A DNA stretch of 64,000 nucleotides, taken from positions 124,001 through 188,000 of the forward strand of contig CAAFTU010000054.1 in assembly GCA_900766005.1 (NCBI GenBank), read 5' to 3'. How positions within the stretch are numbered: the first letter of the stretch is position 1; each line of letters begins with the position of its first letter. Shown piece by piece: positions 42,384 to 51,341 of the stretch. The stretch is from an uncultured Bacteroides sp. (lineage in GTDB: Bacteria; Bacteroidota; Bacteroidia; Bacteroidales; Bacteroidaceae). A program made the position numbers and the translations under genes. Under the pieces are notes generated by a model. The model saw only the letters and a program-made list of their open reading frames with translations. It did no database searches and was not told where the DNA came from.

Positions 42384-43445
42384 TTATTTGCTGAGCAGTT
42401 GGAAGGCTTTTTCAATCAGGGGGTCTTTCCGTTGTGATTCTTTGTCTCCCTGGGCCAATCCTTCTTCCAATAGCTGGTCCATGTTCACATAAACATCGGG
42501 AGCAATGCCTTCTTCCAACGGCTGGCGGTGTTTGTCGTAATGGGGACTGGCAGAGAAGCGGATGCTCCATCCGTTGGGCAGTTCGGACGTAAAGGGCAGC
42601 CCCGAGCCTCCGCCGGTGCGGTCGCCCACCTGGATAATCCGGGGTTCTTCGCCCTCTTTGTTGACACTTCGCATCAGATTGACAAAATCGTTGGTGGCGC
42701 TGTAGCAGCGTCGGTTGGTAAGCAGTACTACTTTTTTTTGCCAGCGGATGCTGTTGGAGGGTTCCAGGTAAATGGGTTCCAGTTCCGAAAAATCGTTGTG
42801 TCCCGGTCCGGTCTTGTGCTGGATGTAGCCGGTCAGTATCTTCTCGTTGGTAAAGCGGGCGGCAATGCGGGAAGAATTGGTGAGGTTTCCTCCACCATTG
42901 TCGCGTACGTCAATAATCAGTCCGTTGCAGAGGCGCAGATAGTACAGCACTTCATCCAGGTTGCCGTTGCCTACCCCGTTGCTGAAACTCTCGTAGCGGA
43001 TATAGCCGATGTTATTGTCGAATATCTTGTATTTGAGTCCTGCTGAGGTGCGGTAGCCGGAACTGGCACTTCCCAGATAATAGTTGTAGAGAATGTCTTC
43101 TCTGTAATTCCAAGGGTAGCCCTGATACCAGGCATCATAGAAAGAAACCCGGCTGGCAGAGGACAGGTTGACGTGTCCGTCTTTCAGTTGGTAGAGCATG
43201 TCGCTGAGGATATCAAACAGGTCATCGTTGCTGATGCCGGGCTTGACCCATTTGCGGTATTGGTTATAAACGGCATCCCAGTCAACCTGTTTGGTCTCAA
43301 GGAAGCAGTATTGTTCGTCGATGATTTTCCACAATTGTTCGAAGTTGCCTACCGGATCGTCGGCAAAGTGCTCTTCTTTGATACAGCCGGTGAATAGGGG
43401 CAGCGAACAGAGCAGGCAAAATAGGGATAAGAGGATTGTTTTCAT
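42384..43445 (-). CDS. S41 family peptidase (C-terminal processing protease-like), lipoprotein
   Basis: Exported serine protease of 353 residues. The signal ends in the lipobox FTGC (Cys at about residue 21). An N-terminal helical part (EQLWKIIDEQYCFLETKQVDWDAVYNQYR) is followed directly by the S41 core without an obvious PDZ domain. The core has LIIDVRDNGGGNL and the nucleophile segment LLTNRRCYSATNDFVNLM (Ser in CYSA), then GDRTGGGSGLPF. Tricorn/CtpA-like members cut peptides or protein tails in the envelope. ATG at 43445 chosen; a TTG two codons upstream would overlap the previous gene. It follows the DUF3316 gene by 2 bp, so both are co-expressed behind parC. Confidence 0.92.
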   Translation of the reverse strand: MKTILLSLFCLLCSLPLFTGCIKEEHFADDPVGNFEQLWKIIDEQYCFLETKQVDWDAVYNQYRKWVKPGISNDDLFDILSDMLYQLKDGHVNLSSASRVSFYDAWYQGYPWNYREDILYNYYLGSASSGYRTSAGLKYKIFDNNIGYIRYESFSNGVGNGNLDEVLYYLRLCNGLIIDVRDNGGGNLTNSSRIAARFTNEKILTGYIQHKTGPGHNDFSELEPIYLEPSNSIRWQKKVVLLTNRRCYSATNDFVNLMRSVNKEGEEPRIIQVGDRTGGGSGLPFTSELPNGWSIRFSASPHYDKHRQPLEEGIAPDVYVNMDQLLEEGLAQGDKESQRKDPLIEKAFQLLSK

Positions 43446-43447
43446 TG

Positions 43448-44311
43448 TCAATAAGCACTAAGGGATGCAGGCAAGGCCAGGTTGGTTTTTTTGTTGGGAA
43501 GGCGGTAAAGTTCCTTCACTACCCCCACCATGAACACATGTGAATAGGTGTGTGTCTTGAGGTGGTTCACTTTATACTGCTGCAGGTCGGCCAGGTAGCT
43601 GAAACGCATGTTCGTTTTTCCTATAGGAAGGTCCACCGTGAGCAACTGACGCAGGGAAGGCTGGTTGTGGAGCGATGTGAACCGCACCACGCCGCTGGCA
43701 TGTCCCAATGAGAATATCTCGTAGTACGACTGGCCATAGTGAGGTGAGAACAGCATGCCCATGACCGGCAAGTTGACCTGGTATCGCAAGGTCAGAGGAT
43801 AGTGTTTGACTTTCAAGTGCCAGATGGCCATGCCGGAAGCATCCAGGTTGATGTAAGCTCTGGCAGAAGCCGGATTGTTGGAATTGCGTAGGTTGTACAC
43901 AAATCCTCCGTTCAGGTCGAGCAATCCTCCGGCCAGCAGTTTGAAGTTCTCCGTCAGGCGGAACTGATAATGCAGCCCGTAGTTCCAGTTGACAAGGCCC
44001 GAGAACATATTGTTGTTGTCGGCCCGGTTGTGGGTATATCCCAAATCGGCCTGAAAGAAATTCTGCACAGAGACATTTCCGTCGAACAGTCTGGTCATGC
44101 GGATGGTTTCCCGTGACAGACGGAAATCAATGCCTTTGTATTCCTGCGGAGAGAGATAAGTGTCGAACACATTGGTAAATCCTACACCATACGAGGTAGC
44201 ACGCGTCACGTAACGGTGTACATCGTCTAACTCCTCCGTCTCTTGTCCGAACGAGGGGAGAGAAGTTATTAACAGGGCTGTTAATAAAATATAGGCTTTG
44301 AATAGCTTCAT
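43448..44311 (-). CDS. DUF3316 family exported protein
   Basis: Exported protein of 287 residues with a signal peptide (MKLFKAYILLTALLITSLPSFGQ). The mature part shows alternating hydrophobic/polar strands with aromatic ends (VSVQNFFQADLGYTHNRAD, FSGLVNWNYGLHYQFRL, LKVKHYPLTLRYQVNLPV), which suggests a small outer membrane beta-barrel or beta-sandwich; it is the pattern of DUF3316. No function is known. It lies 1 bp after the parC stop and 2 bp before the S41 protease, so all three are probably on one message. Confidence 0.8.
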   Translation of the reverse strand: MKLFKAYILLTALLITSLPSFGQETEELDDVHRYVTRATSYGVGFTNVFDTYLSPQEYKGIDFRLSRETIRMTRLFDGNVSVQNFFQADLGYTHNRADNNNMFSGLVNWNYGLHYQFRLTENFKLLAGGLLDLNGGFVYNLRNSNNPASARAYINLDASGMAIWHLKVKHYPLTLRYQVNLPVMGMLFSPHYGQSYYEIFSLGHASGVVRFTSLHNQPSLRQLLTVDLPIGKTNMRFSYLADLQQYKVNHLKTHTYSHVFMVGVVKELYRLPNKKTNLALPASLSAY

Positions 44312-44312
44312 C

Positions 44313-46955
44313 CTAAAAAATCTTCATTTGTCCGGTAATCTCATCAATAATATCTCCTTCACTCTTGCCTTGGTCCGGATCCAGATTCTCGGGTTCCTCT
44401 TTCTCCTCTTCTGCTTTCTCCTGCACTTGGGGGAAGCGGGTCGGTTCCAGTTCGTTGATGGTTTCCACCGTGTAAGTGGTAAGTCGCTTTCCTTTCGCTT
44501 TGAATCCTTTCACGGCAATGAACTCTTCTGCGTCCACTTCCATCGGTTCGCGGAACTGGTCGTTGCCGCCAAATACCACTTCCAACCGGGGGTAATACTC
44601 ATCGGTCAGCAGGATGAGGCGGTTGTGCTTGTTTTCACCCAGATAGTTCTGCTTCCGGTTGCTGTTTTCAAAACAGAATCGTTTCAGGTAAGCATAGTTC
44701 TGCTGGTCGGCATCATAGAGTGCTGCCGTCCATACCTTATTCGGGTCAAATTTTTCAACAATACTCACGTTGTCTTCGTAGTGATTGCTCACATCGAAGT
44801 TGGTGGTGTAGAAATCACCGTTGTTGAGCACCACTAGAATGGTGTCATTGCTTTGGAATTCACCCAAGTATTCACCGCGGTCATCGTAGTTGAGGCGCAG
44901 CACATCCCGGTCGAACCACACCTTGCGTCCGCCCAGTGTGGAGCCTCCTCGCTGTTTCAGCACAATCTTGTGCACCGGAAGGCGGGTCAGGATAACGCCG
45001 CGGGCTTGCCGCCCTTTGATGCCTACCTGGCTGAAGTCTTCCTCGAAAATGATGCGCCGTACACGCGGGTTGGGCTTCAGGGTCACCTTGATGACTTCGG
45101 CTTCTCCGTTTGGGTTGGCGCTGAAATACGTAATGCGGGAGTCGGGTTTGCCTTGCGTGACATCATATTCGCGGTCGCGCACCACGGAAGTAACGGCAAA
45201 GCGCTTCACATAGGTGGTGCCGTCCTTTCCGTCCCGGTAGGCCACATTGTAGATGGTACGCTTGTCGTTTTTCTTGAAAATCTGGATGTGAATGACGTTC
45301 TTGCCGATAAATTTCTTGTCGGCTACCGGAGTCACCATATAGCGTCCGTCTCGATAAAAGATGATGACGTCGTCTATATCGGAACAGTTGGCTACAAACT
45401 CGTCTTTCTTCAACGACGTACCGATAAATCCTTCCTCACGGTTGATGTAAAGCTTTTCGTTGGCTTCCACCACTTTGGTGGCTTCAATCGTATCGAAATT
45501 ACGCAGTTCGGTGCGTCGGGGGAAATTCTTTCCGTATTTGGTTTTGAGCATCTGATACCAATTGATGGTATATTCCACGATATGCGTCAGGTGATGGTCG
45601 ATTTCTGCCACATCTTCTTTCATGCGGGCAATCAGTTCGTCAGCCTTGTCGGAGTTGAACTTCAAGATACGGCCCATCTTGATTTCCATCAATCGCAGGA
45701 TATCCTCCTTCGTTACCTCCCGTATGAATTGCGGATAGAACGGAGTGAGACGCTTGTCGATGTGTGCGCAAGCGGCATCCATATCCTTGGCTTGCTCAAA
45801 TTCTTTGTCTTTATAAATGCGCTCTTCGATAAATATCTTTTCGAGCGAGGAGAAATGAAGGGCTTCCAGGATTTCTCCCTTTCGGATTTCCAGTTCCTTT
45901 TTCAGCAGGTTCAAGGTGTTGTCTGCCGATTTTTTCAGCACTTGGCTCACCGTGAGGAAATGGGGTTTGCGTTCATCAATGACACAGCAGTTGGGGGATA
46001 TGCTGACTTCACAGTCGGTGAAAGCATAAAGGGCATCGATGGTCTTGTCCGAAGAAGTGCCCGTTGCCAGATGCACCAGAATCTCCACATTGGCAGCTGT
46101 GTTGTCGTCCACCTTTCGGATTTTGATTTTCCCTTTGTCAACGGCTTTCAGGATAGAGTCTATGACCGATGAAGTGGTCTTGCCATACGGAATCTCCGTA
46201 ATGGCCAGTGTCTTGTTGTCTATTTTGTTGATTTTGGCACGTACCTTCACACTGCCGCCCCGTTCGCCGTCATTGTATTTCGATACATCGATGGAACCTC
46301 CTGTCTGGAAGTCGGGATACAGTTCGAAGGGCTTTCCCTGCAGGTAGTGGGCAGCCGCATCACAAAGTTCGTTGAAGTTGTGTGGCAAAATTTTGGACGA
46401 CAATCCCACGGCAATACCTTCCACTCCTTGCGCCAGCAAGAGCGGAAACTTGACCGGAAGCGTAATCGGTTCCTTATTTCGTCCGTCGTAAGACAGTTTC
46501 CATTCCGTAGTCTTCGGATTGAAGACCACGTCCAAAGCGAATTTGGAAAGACGGGCTTCGATGTAACGGGGAGCAGCGGCTCCGTCACCGGTGAGGATGT
46601 TACCCCAGTTTCCCTGACAGTCAATCAGCAAATCTTTCTGGCCCAGCTGCACCAGGGCATCACCGATAGAAGCATCACCGTGCGGATGAAACTGCATGGT
46701 GTGTCCCACAATGTTGGCCACCTTGTTGTATCGTCCGTCGTCCAGGCGCTTCATCGAATGGAGAATACGTCGCTGCACCGGTTTCAGTCCGTCGTTGATG
46801 TGAGGAACTGCACGCTCCAGAATCACATACGAGGCATAATCCAGAAACCAGTTCTGGTACATGCCCGACAACTGATGCTTAATGCTTTCATTCCGTACGT
46901 CGGCCGGTTTGTAATCTGAATGTCCTTCGGGTATTTCGTTTATTTCGTCACTCAT
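44313..46955 (-). CDS. parC: DNA topoisomerase IV subunit A
   Basis: Type IIA topoisomerase A subunit of 880 residues, which decatenates daughter chromosomes with ParE. The winged-helix domain shows LKPVQRRILHSM, HPHGDASIGDALVQL (quinolone-pocket region) and the active tyrosine in GDGAAAPRYIEARLSKFA (about residue 129). Tower and coiled-coil regions follow, and a C-terminal beta-pinwheel of weakly repeated units, ending in an acidic tail. Length, sequence around the tyrosine and the acidic tail fit the Bacteroidetes ParC branch better than GyrA. The quinolone-pocket Ser and acidic residue are present, so no resistance substitution is evident. A -7 box TATTTTTG lies at 47031-47024 on the minus strand. 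Confidence 0.93.
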   Translation of the reverse strand: MSDEINEIPEGHSDYKPADVRNESIKHQLSGMYQNWFLDYASYVILERAVPHINDGLKPVQRRILHSMKRLDDGRYNKVANIVGHTMQFHPHGDASIGDALVQLGQKDLLIDCQGNWGNILTGDGAAAPRYIEARLSKFALDVVFNPKTTEWKLSYDGRNKEPITLPVKFPLLLAQGVEGIAVGLSSKILPHNFNELCDAAAHYLQGKPFELYPDFQTGGSIDVSKYNDGERGGSVKVRAKINKIDNKTLAITEIPYGKTTSSVIDSILKAVDKGKIKIRKVDDNTAANVEILVHLATGTSSDKTIDALYAFTDCEVSISPNCCVIDERKPHFLTVSQVLKKSADNTLNLLKKELEIRKGEILEALHFSSLEKIFIEERIYKDKEFEQAKDMDAACAHIDKRLTPFYPQFIREVTKEDILRLMEIKMGRILKFNSDKADELIARMKEDVAEIDHHLTHIVEYTINWYQMLKTKYGKNFPRRTELRNFDTIEATKVVEANEKLYINREEGFIGTSLKKDEFVANCSDIDDVIIFYRDGRYMVTPVADKKFIGKNVIHIQIFKKNDKRTIYNVAYRDGKDGTTYVKRFAVTSVVRDREYDVTQGKPDSRITYFSANPNGEAEVIKVTLKPNPRVRRIIFEEDFSQVGIKGRQARGVILTRLPVHKIVLKQRGGSTLGGRKVWFDRDVLRLNYDDRGEYLGEFQSNDTILVVLNNGDFYTTNFDVSNHYEDNVSIVEKFDPNKVWTAALYDADQQNYAYLKRFCFENSNRKQNYLGENKHNRLILLTDEYYPRLEVVFGGNDQFREPMEVDAEEFIAVKGFKAKGKRLTTYTVETINELEPTRFPQVQEKAEEEKEEPENLDPDQGKSEGDIIDEITGQMKIF

Positions 46956-47264
46956 AAATTCTATTTCGCTTTGCTTTTACCACCAAATATCTTCCTGATT
47001 TCGTTCAGAAAGAGTTGTCCACGCAAAAATACGAAATTAATTCATAAGAGGACGAAAAAGCTTTCACGTTTTTTAGCTGCAGACCATTGTCAGCAGCGGT
47101 TTTTACGGATGAAAATGGGGCAGTAAGTGAGGAAAGAAAGGGGGGAAGAGGCCGTGAATAAGATAAATTAATACCCTTGCTGTAATACTTAAGAGATAAA
47201 TGCCTATCTTTGTGGCACTTTTTATGAATAAGAAAAAATCAAATTAATAGATATAAATAAGAAA
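46956..47264. promoter_or_regulatory. Divergent promoter region parC / glyS
   Basis: A 309-bp gap without a gene. On the minus strand TATTTTTG (47031-47024) is a -7 box for parC. On the plus strand TATCTTTG (47205-47212) is a -7 box for glyS, 52 bp before its ATG, with TTGC at 47177 as a rather distant -33 box. I saw no T-box or other leader structure for the synthetase gene. Confidence 0.55.
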
Positions 47265-48806
47265 ATGGCACAAGAAGACGTTTTTAAGAAATTGGTATCA
47301 CATTGCAAAGAGTATGGTTTCGTATTTCCTTCAAGTGATATCTACGACGGATTAGGCGCTGTGTATGATTACGGTCAGATGGGCGTTGAACTGAAAAATA
47401 ACATCAAGAAATATTGGTGGGACAGCATGGTGCTGTTGCACGAAAACATTGTCGGTATTGATTCGGCTATTTTTATGCATCCTACCATTTGGAAGGCTTC
47501 CGGACACGTGGATGCTTTCAATGACCCTTTGATTGACAACAAGGACTCTAAGAAACGTTATCGTGCCGATGTGTTGATTGAAGACCAGCTGGCAAAGTAC
47601 GACGAAAAAATCAACAAAGAGGTGGCTAAGGCTGCCAAGAGATTTGGTGAGGCTTTCGACGAGGCTCAGTTCCGCTCTACAAATGCCCGTGTATTGGAGC
47701 ATCAGGCTAAACGTGATGCTTTGCACGAACGTTTTTCCAAGGCTTTGAATGATAACAACCTCGAAGAACTCCGTCAGATTATTCTGGATGAAGAAATCGT
47801 ATGTCCGATTTCTGGTACGAAGAACTGGACAGAAGTGCGTCAGTTCAACCTGATGTTCTCTACAGAAATGGGTTCTACATCGGATGGTTCAATGAAGGTA
47901 TATCTCCGTCCTGAAACGGCTCAGGGTATTTTTGTAAACTACCTGAATGTGCAGAAGACAGGCCGTATGAAGGTTCCTTTCGGTATCGCTCAAATCGGTA
48001 AGGCTTTCCGTAACGAGATTGTAGCCCGTCAGTTTATCTTCCGTATGCGTGAGTTCGAACAGATGGAAATGCAGTTCTTCGTGAAACCGGGAACAGAACT
48101 CGACTGGTTCAAGAAATGGAAAGAAATCCGCTTGAAATGGCACAAGGCACTGGGCTTCGGTGATGATCACTATCGTTATCACGACCATGACAAACTGGCT
48201 CACTATGCAAATGCGGCTACTGATATCGAATTCCTGATGCCGTTTGGTTTCAAGGAAGTGGAAGGTATCCACTCGCGTACCAACTTCGACTTGTCTCAGC
48301 ACGAGAAATTCTCGGGTAAGAATATCAAGTATTTCGATCCGGAATTGAACGAATCGTACACTCCGTATGTCATCGAGACTTCTATCGGTGTAGACCGTAT
48401 GTTCTTGAGTATCATGAGTGCTGCTTATAAGGAAGAAAAACTGGAAAATGGCGAAACTCGCGTCGTGTTGAAATTGCCTGCAGCGCTGGCTCCAGTGAAA
48501 CTGGCTGTGATGCCGTTGGTGAAGAAAGACGGGCTGCCTGAAAAGGCTCGCGAAATCATTGATGGCCTGAAGTTCCACTTCCACTGCCAATATGATGAAA
48601 AAGACAGTATCGGTAAGCGCTACCGCCGTCAGGATGCCATCGGTACTCCGTACTGTGTAACGGTGGACCATCAGACGTTGGAGGACAACTGCGTAACATT
48701 GCGTAACCGTGACACAATGGAACAAGAACGTGTGGCTATTTCTGAATTGAACAATATCATTGCAGACAGAGTGAGCATCACTTCTTTGTTGAAAACTTTA
48801 CAATAA
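47265..48806 (+). CDS. glyS: Glycyl-tRNA synthetase (single-chain, dimeric type)
   Basis: Class II aminoacyl-tRNA synthetase of 513 residues that charges tRNA-Gly. It is the alpha2 type shared by Bacteroidetes, archaea and eukaryotes, not the alpha2beta2 type. Visible: the N-terminal catalytic core start EYGFVFPSSDIYDGLGAVYDYG, class II motif 2 IGKAFRNEIVARQFIFRMREFEQMEMQFF, motif 3 ETSIGVDRMFLSIM, and an anticodon-binding domain (LAPVKLAVMPLVKKD, FHCQYDEKDSIGKRYRRQD, IGTPYCVTVDH). The start at 47265 is the only sensible one. An FKBP lipoprotein gene follows after 12 bp. Confidence 0.97.
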   Translation: MAQEDVFKKLVSHCKEYGFVFPSSDIYDGLGAVYDYGQMGVELKNNIKKYWWDSMVLLHENIVGIDSAIFMHPTIWKASGHVDAFNDPLIDNKDSKKRYRADVLIEDQLAKYDEKINKEVAKAAKRFGEAFDEAQFRSTNARVLEHQAKRDALHERFSKALNDNNLEELRQIILDEEIVCPISGTKNWTEVRQFNLMFSTEMGSTSDGSMKVYLRPETAQGIFVNYLNVQKTGRMKVPFGIAQIGKAFRNEIVARQFIFRMREFEQMEMQFFVKPGTELDWFKKWKEIRLKWHKALGFGDDHYRYHDHDKLAHYANAATDIEFLMPFGFKEVEGIHSRTNFDLSQHEKFSGKNIKYFDPELNESYTPYVIETSIGVDRMFLSIMSAAYKEEKLENGETRVVLKLPAALAPVKLAVMPLVKKDGLPEKAREIIDGLKFHFHCQYDEKDSIGKRYRRQDAIGTPYCVTVDHQTLEDNCVTLRNRDTMEQERVAISELNNIIADRVSITSLLKTLQ

Positions 48807-48818
48807 TTTTGTAGACGA

Positions 48819-49385
48819 ATGACTCATAAAATCTATTTATTCTCCTTGCTCCTGATGACTTTCGTGCTGACAGCTTGCGGTGAGACGGAAGAAGTGAACC
48901 GTTATGACAACTGGCAAGCCCGTAGCCAGGCATTTATGGATTCGCTGAATGTGGTTTATGAAAGTGCAGCCAACAAGGCTTTGCCGGATAATGATCCGAA
49001 GAAACTTCATTCTCTGGTGGACCAGACGAATGGGCTGAATGTTTATTACAAGAAAATCAGCAAGACGGGGGAAAGTCATGAGCGGCCTGTTTTCACTTCT
49101 AAGGTGAGCTGCTTCTACCGCATGTCGTATTTTAACGGGGATGTGGTGCAGCAGAATTTTACGGGTAAGGAACCTTCGGGATTTGACCAGCCGGCTGAGT
49201 TTGAACTCAACAGTCTGATTAGCGGTTGGGCTTATGCAATGCCTTATATGGAAGAAGGTGAATTCTGGACGTTGTATCTTCCTTATCAGAGCGGATATGG
49301 TTCGGGTACGGGCGGTGATGGATCGCTGTTGCCTTATTCCGCGTTGATTTATGAGGTAAAACTGGAAAAGATCGTGGAACGTTAA
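48819..49385 (+). CDS. FKBP-type peptidyl-prolyl cis-trans isomerase, lipoprotein
   Basis: Lipoprotein of 188 residues: lipobox LTAC (Cys at residue 20), a helical spacer (about 30-65), then an FKBP domain. The domain has VYYKKISKTGE at its start, VSCFYRMSYFNGDVVQQNF, the loop SLISGWAYAMPYMEEGEFWTLYLPYQSGYGS, and LLPYSALIYEVKLEKI as the last strand with the FKBP L-P-Y-S-x-L-x-Y/F-x-V pattern. It should assist folding of envelope proteins. The gene is 12 bp after the glycyl-tRNA synthetase and ends at a strong bidirectional terminator. Confidence 0.9.
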   Translation: MTHKIYLFSLLLMTFVLTACGETEEVNRYDNWQARSQAFMDSLNVVYESAANKALPDNDPKKLHSLVDQTNGLNVYYKKISKTGESHERPVFTSKVSCFYRMSYFNGDVVQQNFTGKEPSGFDQPAEFELNSLISGWAYAMPYMEEGEFWTLYLPYQSGYGSGTGGDGSLLPYSALIYEVKLEKIVER

Positions 49386-49412
49386 GTTCTTCTTTCCGGA
49401 TAATCATAAAAT

Positions 49413-49470
49413 AAAAGGGTGACTTCCTTAAGCTGCTAGTAGACGCAGCGCGGTGGAAAGTCACCCTTTT
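49413..49470. terminator. Bidirectional terminator with nested hairpin
   Basis: AAAAGGGTGACTT pairs with AAGTCACCCTTTT over 13 bp. The 32-base loop contains a second stem, GCTGC/GCAGC. T-runs flank it on both strands, so it can close the FKBP message and, from the other side, the peptidoglycan-salvage operon. Confidence 0.8.
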
Positions 49471-49513
49471 TTGTTTGTCCGTTCGAGACGTTTGTCTTTT
49501 TTATAAGCTGTGA

Positions 49514-51304
49514 TTAGAGATATTTCTTCAGCTTTTCTACCCAAATGCTGTATCCTTTCTCATTCAGATGCAATCCGTCGGTAGTTACTTCCGGACGGAG
49601 AAGATTTTTCCCTTTCTCGGTGAACAGCGGATAGAGATCGATGAACTTTATTTTCTTTTCTTTGGCCAGCGCCTTCAGTTCCTGGTTGATATATGGAATG
49701 AGGCATCCTTTGCCGGTGAGCCGTTTGTAGCGCTTGAAACTTTCGTTGATGGGCAGCAGGCTCTGCAGATAAATTTGGGTCTGCGGTGATTCCTGTTGAA
49801 TCCGTCCGATGATGCCCCGGATAGCATATACGATGCTGTCGGGAGTCAGGTCGCGTGAAAGATCGTTGATGCCAATCAGCAGGAACAGTTTGGCTGGGTG
49901 GCCGGGCAGGATCTGGTGCAGCCGGTCGTTGATCCCTTCGGTATCGTCTCCAATGATGCCCCGGTTGCGTACATGAGGGTTGTTCAGCCGTTCGTTCCAT
50001 GCTTTTCCACCTTCCGTCAGGCTATTGCCCAGCATAATGATGTCGCTTGACTGAATGGAGGGTTCATCCATAAATTGCAGGAAGCGTTTGTAATAATGCT
50101 CGGTATAGATACGCTTGGGGGGATAGAGGGATGCAGCAACCGCGTTGGCTACCTGTGAGCGGAGTCGAACGACACTGCTCTTGTCGTGCGGGTGTACGGC
50201 ATTGGTCAGCAGAATGATGGATAGGTCGTTGTCCGGATCGATAACAATCGATGTGCCAGTATAGCCGGTATGTCCGTACGTGTTGGGACCCAGCAAATCT
50301 CCTTTGTTGGAAGCATACGGGGTACGGCAGTCCCATCCCAGTGTGCGTCCCCATTTTTCGGTTTCAAAGGGCACACTACGCATGGCTTTTACGGTAAGCG
50401 GACTGAGTATCCGTTGTCCGTTCCATTCGCCTTCGTTCTGGAGAGCTGCACACAAGATGGCGATATCTTCGGCTGTGGAGAACAAGCCGGCATTGCCGCT
50501 CACTCCTTTCTGAAGGATACGGGCCAGCGGGTCGTGCACTTCACCGCACAAAATGTGGCCGTCGGCCTGTTTCTCAGTGGGTGCAATAAGTTCCAGATTG
50601 CTGGTGGGACAGTAGCCCGTGTGCTTCATTCCTAATTTGCTGAACAGATGCTGTTGTGCAAAATCGCTCAGTGATTGCTGGCTCACCTTTTCGATGATGT
50701 GTTGGAGCATCACGAAGTTGAGGCAACTGTAGCGGAAATTCTCATTAGGCTCGAATGTACGGGGACAGTTGCAGATGTAGTCCAGCAGTTTCTGTTGATT
50801 GGAAACTCCTTCCTGTTGTTCCACTTGAGCCACAGGGGCGTAGGCTGGCAGTCCGGACGTATGTGTCAGCAGATGCAGGATGCGGATGCTTTTTTTCTGC
50901 GTTCCGTCTTCATGGACCCAGGGTTTAAAGTCTGGAAAGTACAGCTGGACGGGATCTTGCAGCCGGATGCGGCCTTGTTCAACGAGCTTCATGGCACAGA
51001 GGGCTGTACTCATGGATTTGCTGCAGGAGGCCATATCAAAGATGGTGTTGGTAGTCATAGCCTCTTTGTGGGGCAGGATACGGCGATGTCCGTAAGCCTT
51101 CAGGTAAGCGATTTTATCTTGGTGGGCTACAGCCAGAACAGCTCCCGGTAGGATGCTGTCGGCTATGGCCTCTTCAATTACCCGGTCGGCATTCATCAGT
51201 GCTTCCGTACTCATACCTACCTGCTCAGGCACTACTCTTTGCAGAGATTGTGCCTGAACAAGTTGGGCCCCTATCAATAAAAAAAATAAAAGAAATGGTT
51301 TCAT
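49514..51304 (-). CDS. Serine hydrolase (beta-lactamase fold) fused to SGNH/GDSL esterase
   Basis: Exported two-domain hydrolase of 596 residues; the signal peptide ends LVQAQS. Residues about 25-390 are a class C beta-lactamase-like domain with SxxK in FDMASCSKSMSTAL, a tyrosine motif RYSCLNFVML (Y-S-C where most have Y-S/A-N) and YGHTGYTGTS as the third motif. Residues about 415-596 are an SGNH esterase: block I IIMLGNSLTEGG, block III LIGINDLSRD, block V TTDGLHLNEKGY. Last gene of the salvage operon, 37 bp after murQ. It probably trims acyl or peptide decorations from peptidoglycan fragments in the periplasm; that role is inferred from context. Confidence 0.88.
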   Translation of the reverse strand: MKPFLLFFLLIGAQLVQAQSLQRVVPEQVGMSTEALMNADRVIEEAIADSILPGAVLAVAHQDKIAYLKAYGHRRILPHKEAMTTNTIFDMASCSKSMSTALCAMKLVEQGRIRLQDPVQLYFPDFKPWVHEDGTQKKSIRILHLLTHTSGLPAYAPVAQVEQQEGVSNQQKLLDYICNCPRTFEPNENFRYSCLNFVMLQHIIEKVSQQSLSDFAQQHLFSKLGMKHTGYCPTSNLELIAPTEKQADGHILCGEVHDPLARILQKGVSGNAGLFSTAEDIAILCAALQNEGEWNGQRILSPLTVKAMRSVPFETEKWGRTLGWDCRTPYASNKGDLLGPNTYGHTGYTGTSIVIDPDNDLSIILLTNAVHPHDKSSVVRLRSQVANAVAASLYPPKRIYTEHYYKRFLQFMDEPSIQSSDIIMLGNSLTEGGKAWNERLNNPHVRNRGIIGDDTEGINDRLHQILPGHPAKLFLLIGINDLSRDLTPDSIVYAIRGIIGRIQQESPQTQIYLQSLLPINESFKRYKRLTGKGCLIPYINQELKALAKEKKIKFIDLYPLFTEKGKNLLRPEVTTDGLHLNEKGYSIWVEKLKKYL

Positions 51305-51341
51305 TAGAATTTAGCTGTTATCGATAGAAGTTGGTTTGAAT

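Noticed and set aside
46956..47264. T-box or other riboswitch before glycyl-tRNA synthetase
   Set aside because: No specifier loop, antiterminator motif or terminator was found in the leader; only promoter boxes are visible.
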